A DNA stretch of 64,000 nt, from assembly GCA_024336345.1 (NCBI GenBank), contig JANFOG010000012.1:372001-436000 (forward strand), written 5' to 3'. The translations under genes and the position numbers were made by a program. The notes under the pieces are model-generated. The model saw only the letters and a program-made list of their open reading frames with translations. It was not told where the DNA came from and did no database searches. This document shows positions 10,321 through 21,369 of the stretch, piece by piece; within the stretch, counting starts at the first letter, position 1; each line of letters opens with the position of its first letter. Source of the stretch: Mariannaea sp. PMI_226 (Eukaryota; Ascomycota; Sordariomycetes; Hypocreales; Nectriaceae).

Positions 10321-11605
10321 ATGGCATCTGCCTTCAAGGGTCGTCCCAACCGCTTTACCCCGTCCAGGGTTACCACCTCGGCAAGTTCAGACATCATGGA
10401 CCGCACCACCATGAAGCCCTTCCTCATGAATCCCAACACCAACAAGCGCTTCGCCCTCGAGGGTAACCCCCTGAAGCATGCTAAACTAGACAGTGACAAT
10501 CCTCAGGACGGAGAACTCGAGCCCAACGGTGACCCTACTCACGACTCCTACTCGCACATCAACGGTAGCATCGACGAGCTTCTCGCTCGCCTCGCCGTTT
10601 CCGAGATCTGCAAGGGCTGGGTCATCTACCTCGACAACTGCGAATGGCGCAACTTCTCCTCTCTGTTTACCCTGAGTGCTACCGTCACGACCAGTTGAGT
10701 TACTTTCTCCTTTGTTCTTTACAATCTTCCTTCTTTGTCCTCGCCCTCTTCTTTCTCCTCTCTATCTTCTCTATTACTCTCTTTCTGTTTCCATCATCTC
10801 CTCCATTTCTTCGTCGGCTTGTCCAGGGAAATCTCAACGCCTCTAGAACTAACCATCGCTTTCCACAGGCTGGTCCGGTACTCAGTCCGTTGCTGACTTC
10901 ATGACCATGACCCGATTCGAAAAGGACAAGGGCACTTGCATCCACCACAAGGAAAACGGAACGCTCGTCGAGCTCCGATCTTCCACCAAGCGTGCCGTCG
11001 GGAAGATGAAGGCGACCATCTCGCACCGTTTCAAGCTGGTCCACTCGGGTGACAAGGACGACATCATCTTCGATGTCGACTGCGAGTGCCGCATGCTCTT
11101 CTTCTGCCTGTTTGACAGCAACCTCGGCGGGTGGAAGGCCCAGTACGTCAAGGTCATTTACGAAAAGGACAAGGTCGTCCCCATCGATGGCGGTAAGGTC
11201 CCCCATTTCAAGCGCTCGATGCTGGCCCGTTTCCCTCAGGCGTATCAGTACCTTGGGGCCGCCCAGACTTTCATGGGATTCAAGGTCAAACGTAACCTAC
11301 CCGTCATCCGCGAGCAGGCCTGGTTCGACTTGTACTACCACGACGTCGAGAAGTGGCTTGACGGCGAGGACGTCAAGGAGAACGAGGATCGTTCCAAAAC
11401 ACCCCAAAAGCTCAGGAGTGTCTCGGCCTCCATCGAGAATCTACTCTCGGAGAAGCGATCCATGGCTAGCCTTGCTTCACTGGAGCAAGCTGAGAATCTG
11501 CTCTCTCAGAGGCGATCCATAGTTAGCCTCGCTTCTCTGGCTCGAGATGAGGACGAAGACACCGACGTCACTCCCAAACCCAGTCCTCCAGGCTCTGCTA
11601 TGTAA
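10321..11605 (+). CDS. SnoaL-like (NTF2-fold) domain protein with duplicated C-terminal motif
   Basis: Exons 10321-10693 and 10869-11605 give 369 residues. The 175-nt intron has a GTTGAG donor and a CACAG acceptor; joining restores TTSWSGTQSVADFM. Residues about 80-240 fit the SnoaL-like/scytalone-dehydratase-like cone fold: IDELLARLAVSEICKGWVIYLDNCEWRNFSSLF, then WSGTQSVADFM, then DVDCECRMLFFCLFD and GWKAQYVKVIYEKDKVVPIDG. Members are small-molecule lyases, isomerases or binding proteins. The catalytic His residues of scytalone dehydratase are not clearly conserved, so an enzymatic role is uncertain. The N-terminal 75 residues are polar and probably disordered. The C-terminus carries a perfect-register 19-residue tandem duplication (ENLLSEKRSMASLASLEQA, then ENLLSQRRSIVSLASLARD), followed by an acidic and Pro-rich end. 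No signal peptide is present. Confidence 0.8.
11435..11548 (+). repeat. 57-bp in-frame tandem duplication
   Basis: Two 57-bp copies, at 11435-11491 and 11492-11548, each begin GAGAATCT and contain GCGATCCAT. They differ at scattered positions, many silent, so the duplication is not recent. Each encodes one 19-residue Ser/Leu motif with RRS/KRS sites resembling basophilic kinase targets. Confidence 0.85.
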
Positions 11606-12126
11606 CTCGAGCAAGCACACTACCCCGTAAGCTAGCATCGCCACTGAGGGAGGGTTCTGTGAGGTGGATGAATTCGCGGAGGAGATTAGCACAGACAGGG
11701 CTATTATAGGCCATCATCCCCCACAAATGCCTTGACGACTAGAAGATCTACCATGTAAGCTTCTTAATAACTGCCCAGTGTCATCTTTGCCATTTTCTTC
11801 TTCTGACACCTGCTATAGCTCTAACCCTCTTGCTGGTGGTTTCCAGGGCGATGCTAGCCTGACAAGTCGAATTTTCAAGTTCGACATCTACGGTGGCTTG
11901 TGTTCTTCACGGAGGTGGTGATTATTAGCTACAGCAGTGAATGCTCATCAATCGGGTTATCTTTCAAACTTGAAACTCAATTGCATCGTTTTCCTTCGTG
12001 ACTAGGCATATTCTTGAACACGATTTCCGCATAAGACTGAGCGTTACCAATCAAGCAGGGTATTCCCAACATAAACGCCAGATTCAAAGCATGTAACTCC
12101 AAGAAAATAATTCCCGAATCTTCCAC
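11606..12126. other. Convergent intergenic region
   Basis: This lies between two gene 3' ends (SnoaL-like on plus, DUF3433 on minus). It probably contains both 3' UTRs. No ORF, repeat or RNA gene is visible. Confidence 0.6.
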
Positions 12127-15100
12127 TCAGCCGATATCCCGATCAACGCCGTATCTTTGCTTTGCCGCATAATCGCCTCCGTATTCTACCCACCACGTCA
12201 ATGTATATGCGAAGCTCTCAAACATTCCAACATGTTTCAATCCCCTATCATCCTGCCACTCCGAGCCTGGCGGGATGAACCGGGAGGTAGCCATCTCCGC
12301 TCCCGCTAGCAGAGTTGCCGTTCCGGCGATAGAGCAAGGATTGTGGGGCAACACTTCTCGCGTTCTCAACAGGAGCGCCATTCCCAGGGCACAAAACGCC
12401 ATTATCGCCAGCATGACCTGAAGCGCAATCTTTGGGGCAGAGTTCTGCTTCAAGCGGTGCAATCCAGGTTGTGCCAGGTCACCCTTGAAGGGTGGAAGCT
12501 TTGCGTCATCCTGGGTAGAGTTCTTGCGCATGTTGAGAGAAATCGCCTGCGCCATATAGCCTCTGTACAGTCTGTTTGACATGTTTGTGAGATTCTGGAC
12601 GTTCTTCTCGCCAACTAGGTCTTCAAGCGGCTGTCCATCCTTGGTGTTTACGAGACCGTTGATGAATGTATCCACGTCGTTATAGCCGGCCGAGCTATTG
12701 TCAGGGCCAGGAAGCGTCATGTTGAAAGCTGTATCGCTGAAGCCCATCAGCCAAGCGTTGATAGCGAATTCGAATCTCTCACTCCCTCGAGACGTCTTGC
12801 TCAGCGATGCCGATGACTCAATTGGCTGTGGCGCATGGGCAAGGTCAAATTGTGGAAGATTCCATGTAGCATTTGTGTTTACTTCTTCAACATTCTGGTA
12901 GCACAGAATCGTTCCAAAGTCATGATCAAAAACCCAGTGCGTCCGATTCCCGATAACTTCAACGTCAGTCACTCTGGCGGTTCCGAATGTGACAGCAAAC
13001 GTCGGACAGCCAAAACCACCGGTATTGAGCCCATTGACTCCAAGTCCAGTACCACTGGTAGGGTCCGTGTCGAGTCCACCATCACCAAACACACCTTGCT
13101 CGCTCCACTGCATGACAGAAGCTTTACCCACGTAACCAGGCGAGGTATTATTGGGAATCATGAAATATTGCATCCAGTATGCCTCAGTAGAATTCTTCGA
13201 TGGCGGGCGCTCGCACCAGTCATCGTACTTCAGTGTAGTATTGAACCCAGCATAAACAAAGCCAGGTCTTGGTGTAAAGAACTGGCTGGAGCCTGGTAAA
13301 CTTGCAATTATGCCCCCAGATTGTGCAGCCTCAAGCGCCGTGACTTGGCGTAGCTCACTTGGAACAGATGTACAATTCAACTTTGCTCTTGTCGCTGGCA
13401 CCTGAATGTTCAGAGGAGCCACGGCGCTGCTGTTCTTTGACGAAACGGGTGGCGCCTTGAAGTGGTTAAATACCAGGTCCTCGAAAGTCCACTGTGGGTA
13501 TTGGAGGGAGAGATATTCAATCAAACTATCGACTGCTGAAGCCCGGTTGTCGTCGAGCGACAGGTCCACGTTGTTAAAGTCAAACGTGTCCGTCTGCTGG
13601 AGGTTAAAGTCGCGAACTTGGGTGACGTCAACAGCGCTATAGAGACCAGATACAACAATGGTCAGAAATCCACCGATGAAGTTCCCCATCAAGGCAATGA
13701 AAAGCGCGAAATGACGGGTTCTGAGAGACTGGAAAGCAGCGAATGGCAAAAGCTTCCCAACCAAGTTGAGGTGGACGCTTCTTCCAGCTTTCGCCTTGCC
13801 GCGTCGAAGTGCATCAAACGGTGCGAAGATGGCTGCGGTAAGCTCGAGCGCGGAATACATGCTTGCAACCCCGAGAAATACGGCTGCCGGGATATATGTG
13901 GCAAACACAATCGTATTCGATGGCCCGGCATTCACAAACCCCTTATTCTTGTCAGAAAAATGTTGGATAATCTCCAATGCCGCAATGAGAGCCAGCGGTA
14001 GGGCAATAGCCGAGCCAAGGAACCAGCTTTTGGCAGACAATGGACGCCACCAGGAAGTGACCTGATCTAGTGACTCGTGATGCTCAAAAGAGTTTTCCTT
14101 ATTAAGCGAGATCGGCTCGACAGTAAAACCCGGGTGTTGGCCCGAGGTGATGGCACTCCGAAACGTGTAGGCCTCCAGACGCCGCCGGATCTGACTAAGG
14201 CGAGATGCCCCCAGTTGTGCAAGGGCTCGCTGCAAAATGGGACTGGCTGCGAGCATCGTTGCTGTTGCGGTGATTGACCCAGGCTCGCGCGGGGTGACTG
14301 AATGAGGTCGGACAAATATCAAACCAAACGAGATGAGCGTCAACAACGACAGAAAGCCACACATGAATCCAGTCGACACAGCTTTGACATGCAGTCGGTC
14401 TTCCGTGAACGTGACATGGCCTTGCACTTGTTTTTCTGCTGGTGTGAGGGCAATTTGACGTAGGGATTGAGTAGCAATACCTTTCCACACTTGTTGGCCT
14501 GTCTCCATAAGCAAATCCGGGTCAAGGAATGCGCCAATAGAAGAGTTGCCATTCTTCAAGCTCATCAGCTGAAAGAATGTTGGGACCTGTTGTGAAAGAA
14601 CATAGTCTTGTCCTCCACTGCCAAGGTAGAACATTTGTGTCGACCTCTGCACACCCAGCGCAACGGAGCCTAAGGGAAGGCCTTCGAGCAGTTTATTTTT
14701 GGTCGTGTCCGCAGTGGATAAGACCACCTGTGAGGAGCCATCGAAAACACTCGAGCTGCGAACCTGAAAATTCTGGATGTTGTACGATGGTTTGCACAGA
14801 GCCGCCTTGGCCTCATGCACGTATATGTAACGGGGCTGGGTCCAGGAAGCATTGTATTCTGCAAATCGCAAGTCAACCACAGACAGAACCACTCGTTGAT
14901 CTGCAGTGTCGTTGTACACCTTCCTATACTCGGGACTGTCCACGTCTCGAATGTATTCGGCGGAAAAGTCATAGTCGACGTTGCATGGGTACACTTGGAA
15001 GAACCCTTGATAGTTCTGGGTAGCATTCTTCACGTGATAGTAGCCGTGATCCGGGCTGGCCCCTATCATGATCCCCGTGATGTTGCAGTCGGGTGTGGTG

Positions 15101-16462
15101 ACATTGGCCACAAAGAACGAGCCAAGCACACTGTACCATGGCAGGTTTTTTTGAGTTCCATTGCTAATATCCAGGAGTTGACAATCCATGTCAACCTTCA
15201 TACCCTCCGTCGTGAGAGTATAGTTGACCTGATCATCATAACTATCCGGGGCCGCGAAGATGGGAATCACCGCATCCTCAGAGGTACCTTCAGGATACTG
15301 CAGGCCCTGAAAGTTAATCCCATAGTAGAGTTGGGCGGGTGCAGGGCCGAGTTTAAGACCTTGGTCGTTTTCTGGGTCATTGACGTGAAAGATTTGTTTG
15401 ATGCTGAAGTTGCCGCTCTTCTCTGTAACCGTAGTAGGTTCGAGGATGAGCAGACCAGTGGAGAAAACGGTCTGGAGTGTGGGGCTGCTATTAAACTCGA
15501 GATTCTCCAGTGAAGAGGAAGATATCGACTTACCGTAGCAAGTATAAGTAAATGGCCAACGATGGACAGGACAACGGCCCAGTGACGATTTCTGAAAGCT
15601 CTCAAGAGGGCTGTGGGAAGGATTGGCGAAATATAGTCGAGCAGCATAGTCTTTTCTGCCGAGACTGGACCTTCCTGTAGCTCCTTCCAAGGCATGAGGA
15701 TCTTGTTGTAATGGTCGACTTGCTTCCACAACGTGCCAACCACAACAAGCACTGGGGGGGTTAGGAGAACAGGTTTCAGCTCATGGGCACTTGTTTCGTT
15801 ATCAGAGAGCAAAACTTACAAGCAGTCGGTCCATACTTCCATGTGTAATGGTTCGATTCCGATTGCACACTGATACCATTGTTCTCAAGTGAGAAATGAT
15901 ACAGAAGGCCAGTTGCCAGCACCATCATGGCGAAGCCGATACCAAATACTGTGAGAACCAATTTGGTCAACCATATTGGAGTCCACATGCGCTTCTCAGC
16001 TCCCTCTGGCCATCCTGGGGTTAGCTGCTGCTCGCCATGCGAGGGGTGTGCATAATCGTAAGCGTTGTAAGAGCCCGAAGTATTGTCATCTTCAAATCGA
16101 CCAACGGTGGCTGGCGGTAACGTCTGCGAGATGGTTCGCGGGTAAGGAACGTCGTGTCCGTAGTCTTCGGGGCTCAGAGGGGACACGGCCCGTGGGGCTT
16201 CGTTGGCAATGTCTTCGGTCTCGACGATCAAGTCGTATCGGCGACCTCTATTGTGCTGTGATACTGGACTTTCGCGCGTGGGTCCAAGCTGCGCATGCTC
16301 ATTCTCGTACTCATCTTGCGCCGCTATGTTTTGCCTAAGTTAGTTGAGGATCGCTCCCGCCGCACAGGAAGGAACTTTGGGTGCACCTTGAGAGTAATCG
16401 CCAAGGGTAGAGGCTTGCCTGCGCCCACCACCTACGCTCGATTGAGCCGGTAGTCCAGCCAT
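12127..16462 (-). CDS. DUF3433 polytopic membrane protein
   Basis: Minus strand, four exons: 16387-16462, 15820-16323, 15534-15751 and 12127-15471, giving 1,380 residues. The first small exon starts MAGLPAQSS and ends at a GTGCAC donor. Its acceptor ACATAG, with a CTAAC branch site 15 nt upstream, keeps frame into AAQDEYENEHAQLG. Two further introns (68 and 62 nt, GTAAGT donors) join GPTA to LLVVVGTLW and LILAT to TVFSTGLL. The protein has two DUF3433-type modules. The first (about residues 110-215) has WTPIWLTKLVLTVFG, YGPTA and LWKQVDHYNKILMPW. The second is in the middle (SWWRPLSAKSWFLGS, AGPSN, FAPFDALRRGKA). Two large loops with many N-glycosylation sites (NXT/S) separate clusters of membrane helices, and a last helix lies near the C-terminus. 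This family is fungus-specific, of unknown function, and probably at the plasma membrane or an endomembrane. Confidence 0.88.
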
Positions 16463-19400
16463 GGAGTTGATTTAATTGTAGATCCTTTTGGCCTGACCAT
16501 GCGAATGCTCGAATTTCGAATATTCGAACTCCTCCAGTCGCCGTCAGGTCAATTCGCATTTATCAATTTGTGACTCTGGATTTCTCCAGCGGGCCACGGG
16601 TAGTGAAAACATCTTATTATGAAACCTCAGCTGAACAAATAGGCACACATCGCCCCCAGGCTCCAAGTCCTAGACCAACAAGCGAGGCGGCACAATGGCG
16701 CAGTCACCAAAGGCAGGGTTGAGAGTCGGAAAATCTCAATAATCCGGGAATTTCATGCGAATCGTGGTATGGCAGACCAATCGCGTTGCGCCGTGTTGCC
16801 GGAAGGAACACAATGCTTGCGGCTGAAGGTATCAGATGCGGTTGTCTCATTGGCCTATATTCATAGCTCCAGGCAGTGCTGAAGAGGCGGGGGGAGCTGG
16901 AAGCTCTCTTTGTCGCAAATCCGCCTGACCATGTGAACAACAGCCGGGTCTCGCCCCAAGTCCACAGTCTAAATGCCTAGACTACTTAAACTCTCATGAA
17001 AGCCGCCACGCCGCTGAATTTACCACACAGATTAAACCGACGACCACCAACTTGGAAAACCCTACCGTTTTCCCTGCCTCATTATCTTTCATGACTTGGC
17101 TAACGGGAAAATGGTAAATCCGAGACGGTCTCGACTGACTATGTACTCTTGATCAGGGCTAGTCTCATAAATAGCCAGAGCACAAGGACGAAGGTAAATA
17201 CTACCTCGGTAAGAAGTACAGAGAGGGTCCATCCTTGCTTGGAGAGACTCTCTTCTCTGTCAACTAACGACATACATACCCTGTACTTTGTACTACAAAC
17301 CTAAATTATGAAATTACATTAACCCTAAATCGTGCTTAATCCAGGTTGAAGGCGACGTGATAATCTTATTCGGCTGAGATTACAGTAGTTTAGCATGGGA
17401 AGGACAAATCCCTTTGACCGCTGCCCCATTTTCCTAGCATGGGTACATAGAAAAGCGCGTGTATGCCCATGTCGGGGTAGACGAGACATTCCAGTAGGCA
17501 CCTGCTGGTAACCACAAGTTCGTAGTTCGCACAAAGTTGTACATGAAAATGCTAGCAAGTACGCGCCGAACATACTTCGTATATTTCGTCGACGAGGCTA
17601 GCAATACTTGACCAAAAGAGTAGATGAATGGTGCACAGAAGATGGGATGAAAGAAAGGCCCCTCCCGAGCACGCAAGAGTTAGAGCTGCCGGGCGCGCCC
17701 GCACGCGGGGGGCACCAAGGCCGGGACGACGCATCTCCAGTACCTGGTTCATTTACTCGACAGGCATTTGTGCGAGAGCCGACTCGCTCCAAGACCAATA
17801 AGCTGTTCCTTTTTTTCCACGGAGGTGTTGCTGCCCATGTCATCATAATCATACCATAGTAATTGTTATCACAACGAAATACCCCGTATAGTAAGAACGA
17901 AGCAGATCGCTGGATTTGGATCGACAGGACGGCGAGTTTCCGGCCATTCTTGCGAGAACATATTGCGTAAATCGCGGGTCGGTGGCATTGATGAACATAG
18001 AACTGCAAACATTTCGTCATAAGTGACTTCATAGAGCGGTATCGCAATTAACAATGAACTCGGTGTGAGGGTGATGCTTGTTCTGAGAGCTGCAGGCTTC
18101 CGTATAGCGGTCCTGTCGCATCGTATTGACTTCGTGTTCGTCGATAGTCAGCCTCGAACCTCGTCGTTGAAAGACACGTCAAAAACGAGTGTGCCCAAAA
18201 AAAGAAAGAAAAAGAAAAATACCACAGTCACGTTCTTCGTATATGTCTTCTTTCCTCCTTTTGTCTCATGGTTTTCCTGCATGGTCTCTCCACCTTGATG
18301 CTGTTCGAGGCTGCCGGACGCTGCTAAATGCGAGAACACAGCTCAGCTCGTGAAGAAGTTTTACCTAAAATGTCGCGCCCCAATGAACGCACCGTCCCTG
18401 TCCATCAGCAAGCTGCGCGAGACAGGGGGAAGAGGCGCAACATCAAGTGCGAGTCAAACGAGCTCGAAAGTTCCAAGAAGCCAATCAACGTCTCGCAGAC
18501 CCAATCTCCAGGCACCGCTTCAACGTTCTCTTCTCGGAAGACCCCTCGGCTTCAGACGTCAAACAATGGTCCGTGTTTCGTTTCCCCATAGCATCCATCG
18601 TTATGATTGGACAGTCACGCCCAGGGGGCCGTTTGATCTCTGACCTTGAGCTCGACCAGCCGAAACCGAAACGGCGCTACGAAACGTCGCCGATCCAGCC
18701 TCCTCAGACCAGCAGATCAGGCCCAACAAACAAACAAAACTAAAAGGGAAGGGAAGGGCGCCAACGGGCCCTGAAAACGCGAAGGAAAAGAGACGAGAAG
18801 AAAAAAAAAGGGCTGGCCCCTGTATCCCATTAAACAATTCCAAGCAAAGAAAACCTCCCCTCCCCTGTGATCTGTTTCTCTCCGACCCTTTCGGCTTCCC
18901 TACTTATTAGTCTACATCTCCCTTCCAGTCTGGCCCACTAACTTGCTGACCACGGATCACGGATCACGAGAGGGGCCCAAGATCAACAACCCAAGATGAG
19001 GAGGGGGAAGGGGGGAAGGGAGAAAAGAGGAACAACTGGAGACGAGGAAATTTGGACAGCGCAAATCCCTTTTTGAAGATCACCATGCATGACAAAAAAA
19101 ATTTGACCATGCGTACAGTAGTTTGTACATGATATCTGATCTCAGCTGCTCTCAGCTCACCTGGTGGCCGCCGCCTCATGCAAATCCCCTCAGGACAGCG
19201 AGAAAAGAGACGAACAAAAAAAGTAAAAAAAGGGACCCGCGCTACTCTCAAGCACGAGGTCCCCCGGTTGGGCAACATGCGATGGAGACCTGTTCCAGTG
19301 TGACGTCAAAGGGATCCAAGGCCCTGGCTCATTCGATGGGCCATTTAGTGACAAAGTACAATACTGATTAGAGCCTGCGACTCTCAAGCGGCCACGAGTT

Positions 19401-20664
19401 GGGGGGCCGTCCCCCGTCAGCAGCCAGTTTCAGATGTGTCCCTGTCTGTTCTCCGACTGGACTTGCTACTTTCTGCATTGACTATATTTGTCCAAAGACC
19501 CCGTCACTTATGCAGCTGTAACATTCGAAGTGGCATCCCCTTATTCTCTCTCTATCTCTCTCCCTCTCTTTTTTTTCTTAGTGATTTTCCCTAGGGAGAC
19601 TGACTGTCTTTTGTCGACTCTCTCTTATTACGGATAGCCCTCCCTCTGGATCCAAAGCCCGCTTCCCCTTCGGCCCTCTTGCCCTTCGTCTTGTCTCGAC
19701 CCAGTCCCAGTCCTCACCTGTTTGTGGCCGTGCCGTTCTGCCGTTCCTTTTGGATCCATCTTGCTAGTGGTGGTAGCCTCATTACAAGCTCGAAATCCAC
19801 CTCCAGTTTCCCGATTCCGACAAGACTGTCGTGTAATCCTTTTTCATTTCTTCCATACCAACGTTATTTATTTCCTGCCCGTTTCATCTCCTCCACTTCT
19901 CTATCCATTCGGCTCTCAACCAAAAGGAGGCAAACCCCGCTACCGCTCATATTTCGCTTCCTCTAGTGGAACCATCTTGGACCAGGACAGCTGCGCTTCC
20001 TGCTACATCAGGGTCCTATTAGTATCTATTCAGTTCCCTCATTCTTTTTTCCTACTTGTCCTTTGCTCCAGCATCGGTGCAATTGCTCCATTTTGATACC
20101 CCAGCACCAGGTTTGTGTCTGCCAAGCCCCAAAACATTTTTCGGCCTCGTCCCGTCTAAAACCTCGCCTCAGATCAATTAGATACCTGAGACATCCCGAT
20201 TTGGTCTCCGGAAGTCAACTTGTTCATTTCTTAGCATTCGGTTTCGATTTGGTGAAATACTCACTTGCACATCGGCCTATTCGATTCATTTATTCAATTC
20301 ACTCTGGCAACTTACTTGCATACCAGCCTCATTTGTTCAAGAATCGCCAATACGAAACCCCCAACCCTGCTTTGATAGTCAGGCTCAAAGATTCAGTGTG
20401 CGCCATACATAGTCGTCTGTGACAAGACTGTGTTTTTTTTTTTTTCGCTCGAGCTATTACGCGTTATCAATCTCCGAAATAGCAATCCACCTAGTACGGA
20501 CCAGCTCCAGTGGTTTCGATTACTTTCTTTTGGGGCTTGTTTTTTGTCTGGATCACCACTTTGAGACGTTCTAAGCACAAAAGTGAAGCCGCTCTTCAAC
20601 TCAGATTCAGACAGCCCACAACTTCAAGGAACTTTTATACGCAAAAACATCACATCACTCCACC
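16463..20664. other. Long intergenic region with CT-rich leader of the downstream gene
   Basis: About 4.2 kb. The left part contains the DUF3433 promoter. The part from about 19530 to 20664 is strongly pyrimidine-rich and contains several short upstream ORFs (for example 19679-19966), which suggests a long 5' leader for the gene at 20665. None of the ORFs of 60-150 codons in the region resembles a protein family. Confidence 0.55.
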
Positions 20665-21369
20665 ATGTTGAAGAGTACGATTCAGCGATGGCCTCGGCTA
20701 TCTCACCTTATTCTCCTTGCCGGATATGCCTCAGCAACCCTCGTCCTGTCCAATTTTGATGAACTGCAAGACCATGTACCCAAGGCATGCAGCACTGCAT
20801 ATGACACTGCTCTCGACTGCAAGACCGACGACTTTCTCAAGCATGACTGTTCTGGAAAGTGCAGAGACTCAATCTCAGACGTCCAAAAGATAGTTCAGAA
20901 GAAGTGCTCGACAGTGGACCCTAGCAACTCGGATTCGTTGTTGTCTCGTGCACTAAAGGGCCAGCTTGTGCAAGTGCTTTGCAAAAGCGATGACAGCTCC
21001 AGTGACCACGAGGAGCATCAATCTACCACAGCGAAACATACTACAGCGACACATGCCACGACTACCGCTCACAGAAACGCCGAGACGACCATGACCACAA
21101 AACAATCCACAACCGAGGCGCCTTCAGCTCAGGCTGAAACTACATCCGTAGCCCCAGTACAGACATCTCTGGCTGTAGCAGATGAAAGCAACGCGCCCAG
21201 CGGTGTCGTAGATCCGACGGCATCTTCATCTGCCAAGCCGAGCTCAACGGGTGGCGGCCGAGGTGGAGATCCCTTCGCAAACAACGTAGGGAACGCAGGA
21301 TCAAGCGTTGCTGTTGGATATATCACGTTGCTAGTGTCTGCGTTTGTGGGCGTGGTTGCAGTAATGTAA
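20665..21369 (+). CDS. GPI-anchored-type Ser/Thr-rich surface protein
   Basis: Intronless, 234 residues. The N-terminus (MLKSTIQRWPRLSHLILLAGYASA) is a signal peptide. Residues about 25-112 form a compact domain with six Cys (ACS, LDCK, HDCS, GKCR, KKCS, VLCK), spaced to form three disulfides. Residues about 115-205 are a Ser/Thr/Ala linker suited to O-mannosylation. The C-terminus ends in a small-residue omega-like site (GNAGSS) followed by a hydrophobic tail (VAVGYITLLVSAFVGVVAVM), as in GPI anchoring signals. It is therefore predicted at the cell wall or plasma membrane. I do not recognise the Cys domain as CFEM or LysM. The window also encodes a GPI-synthesis enzyme, but the two are not adjacent and no link is implied. 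Confidence 0.82.
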   Translation: MLKSTIQRWPRLSHLILLAGYASATLVLSNFDELQDHVPKACSTAYDTALDCKTDDFLKHDCSGKCRDSISDVQKIVQKKCSTVDPSNSDSLLSRALKGQLVQVLCKSDDSSSDHEEHQSTTAKHTTATHATTTAHRNAETTMTTKQSTTEAPSAQAETTSVAPVQTSLAVADESNAPSGVVDPTASSSAKPSSTGGGRGGDPFANNVGNAGSSVAVGYITLLVSAFVGVVAVM

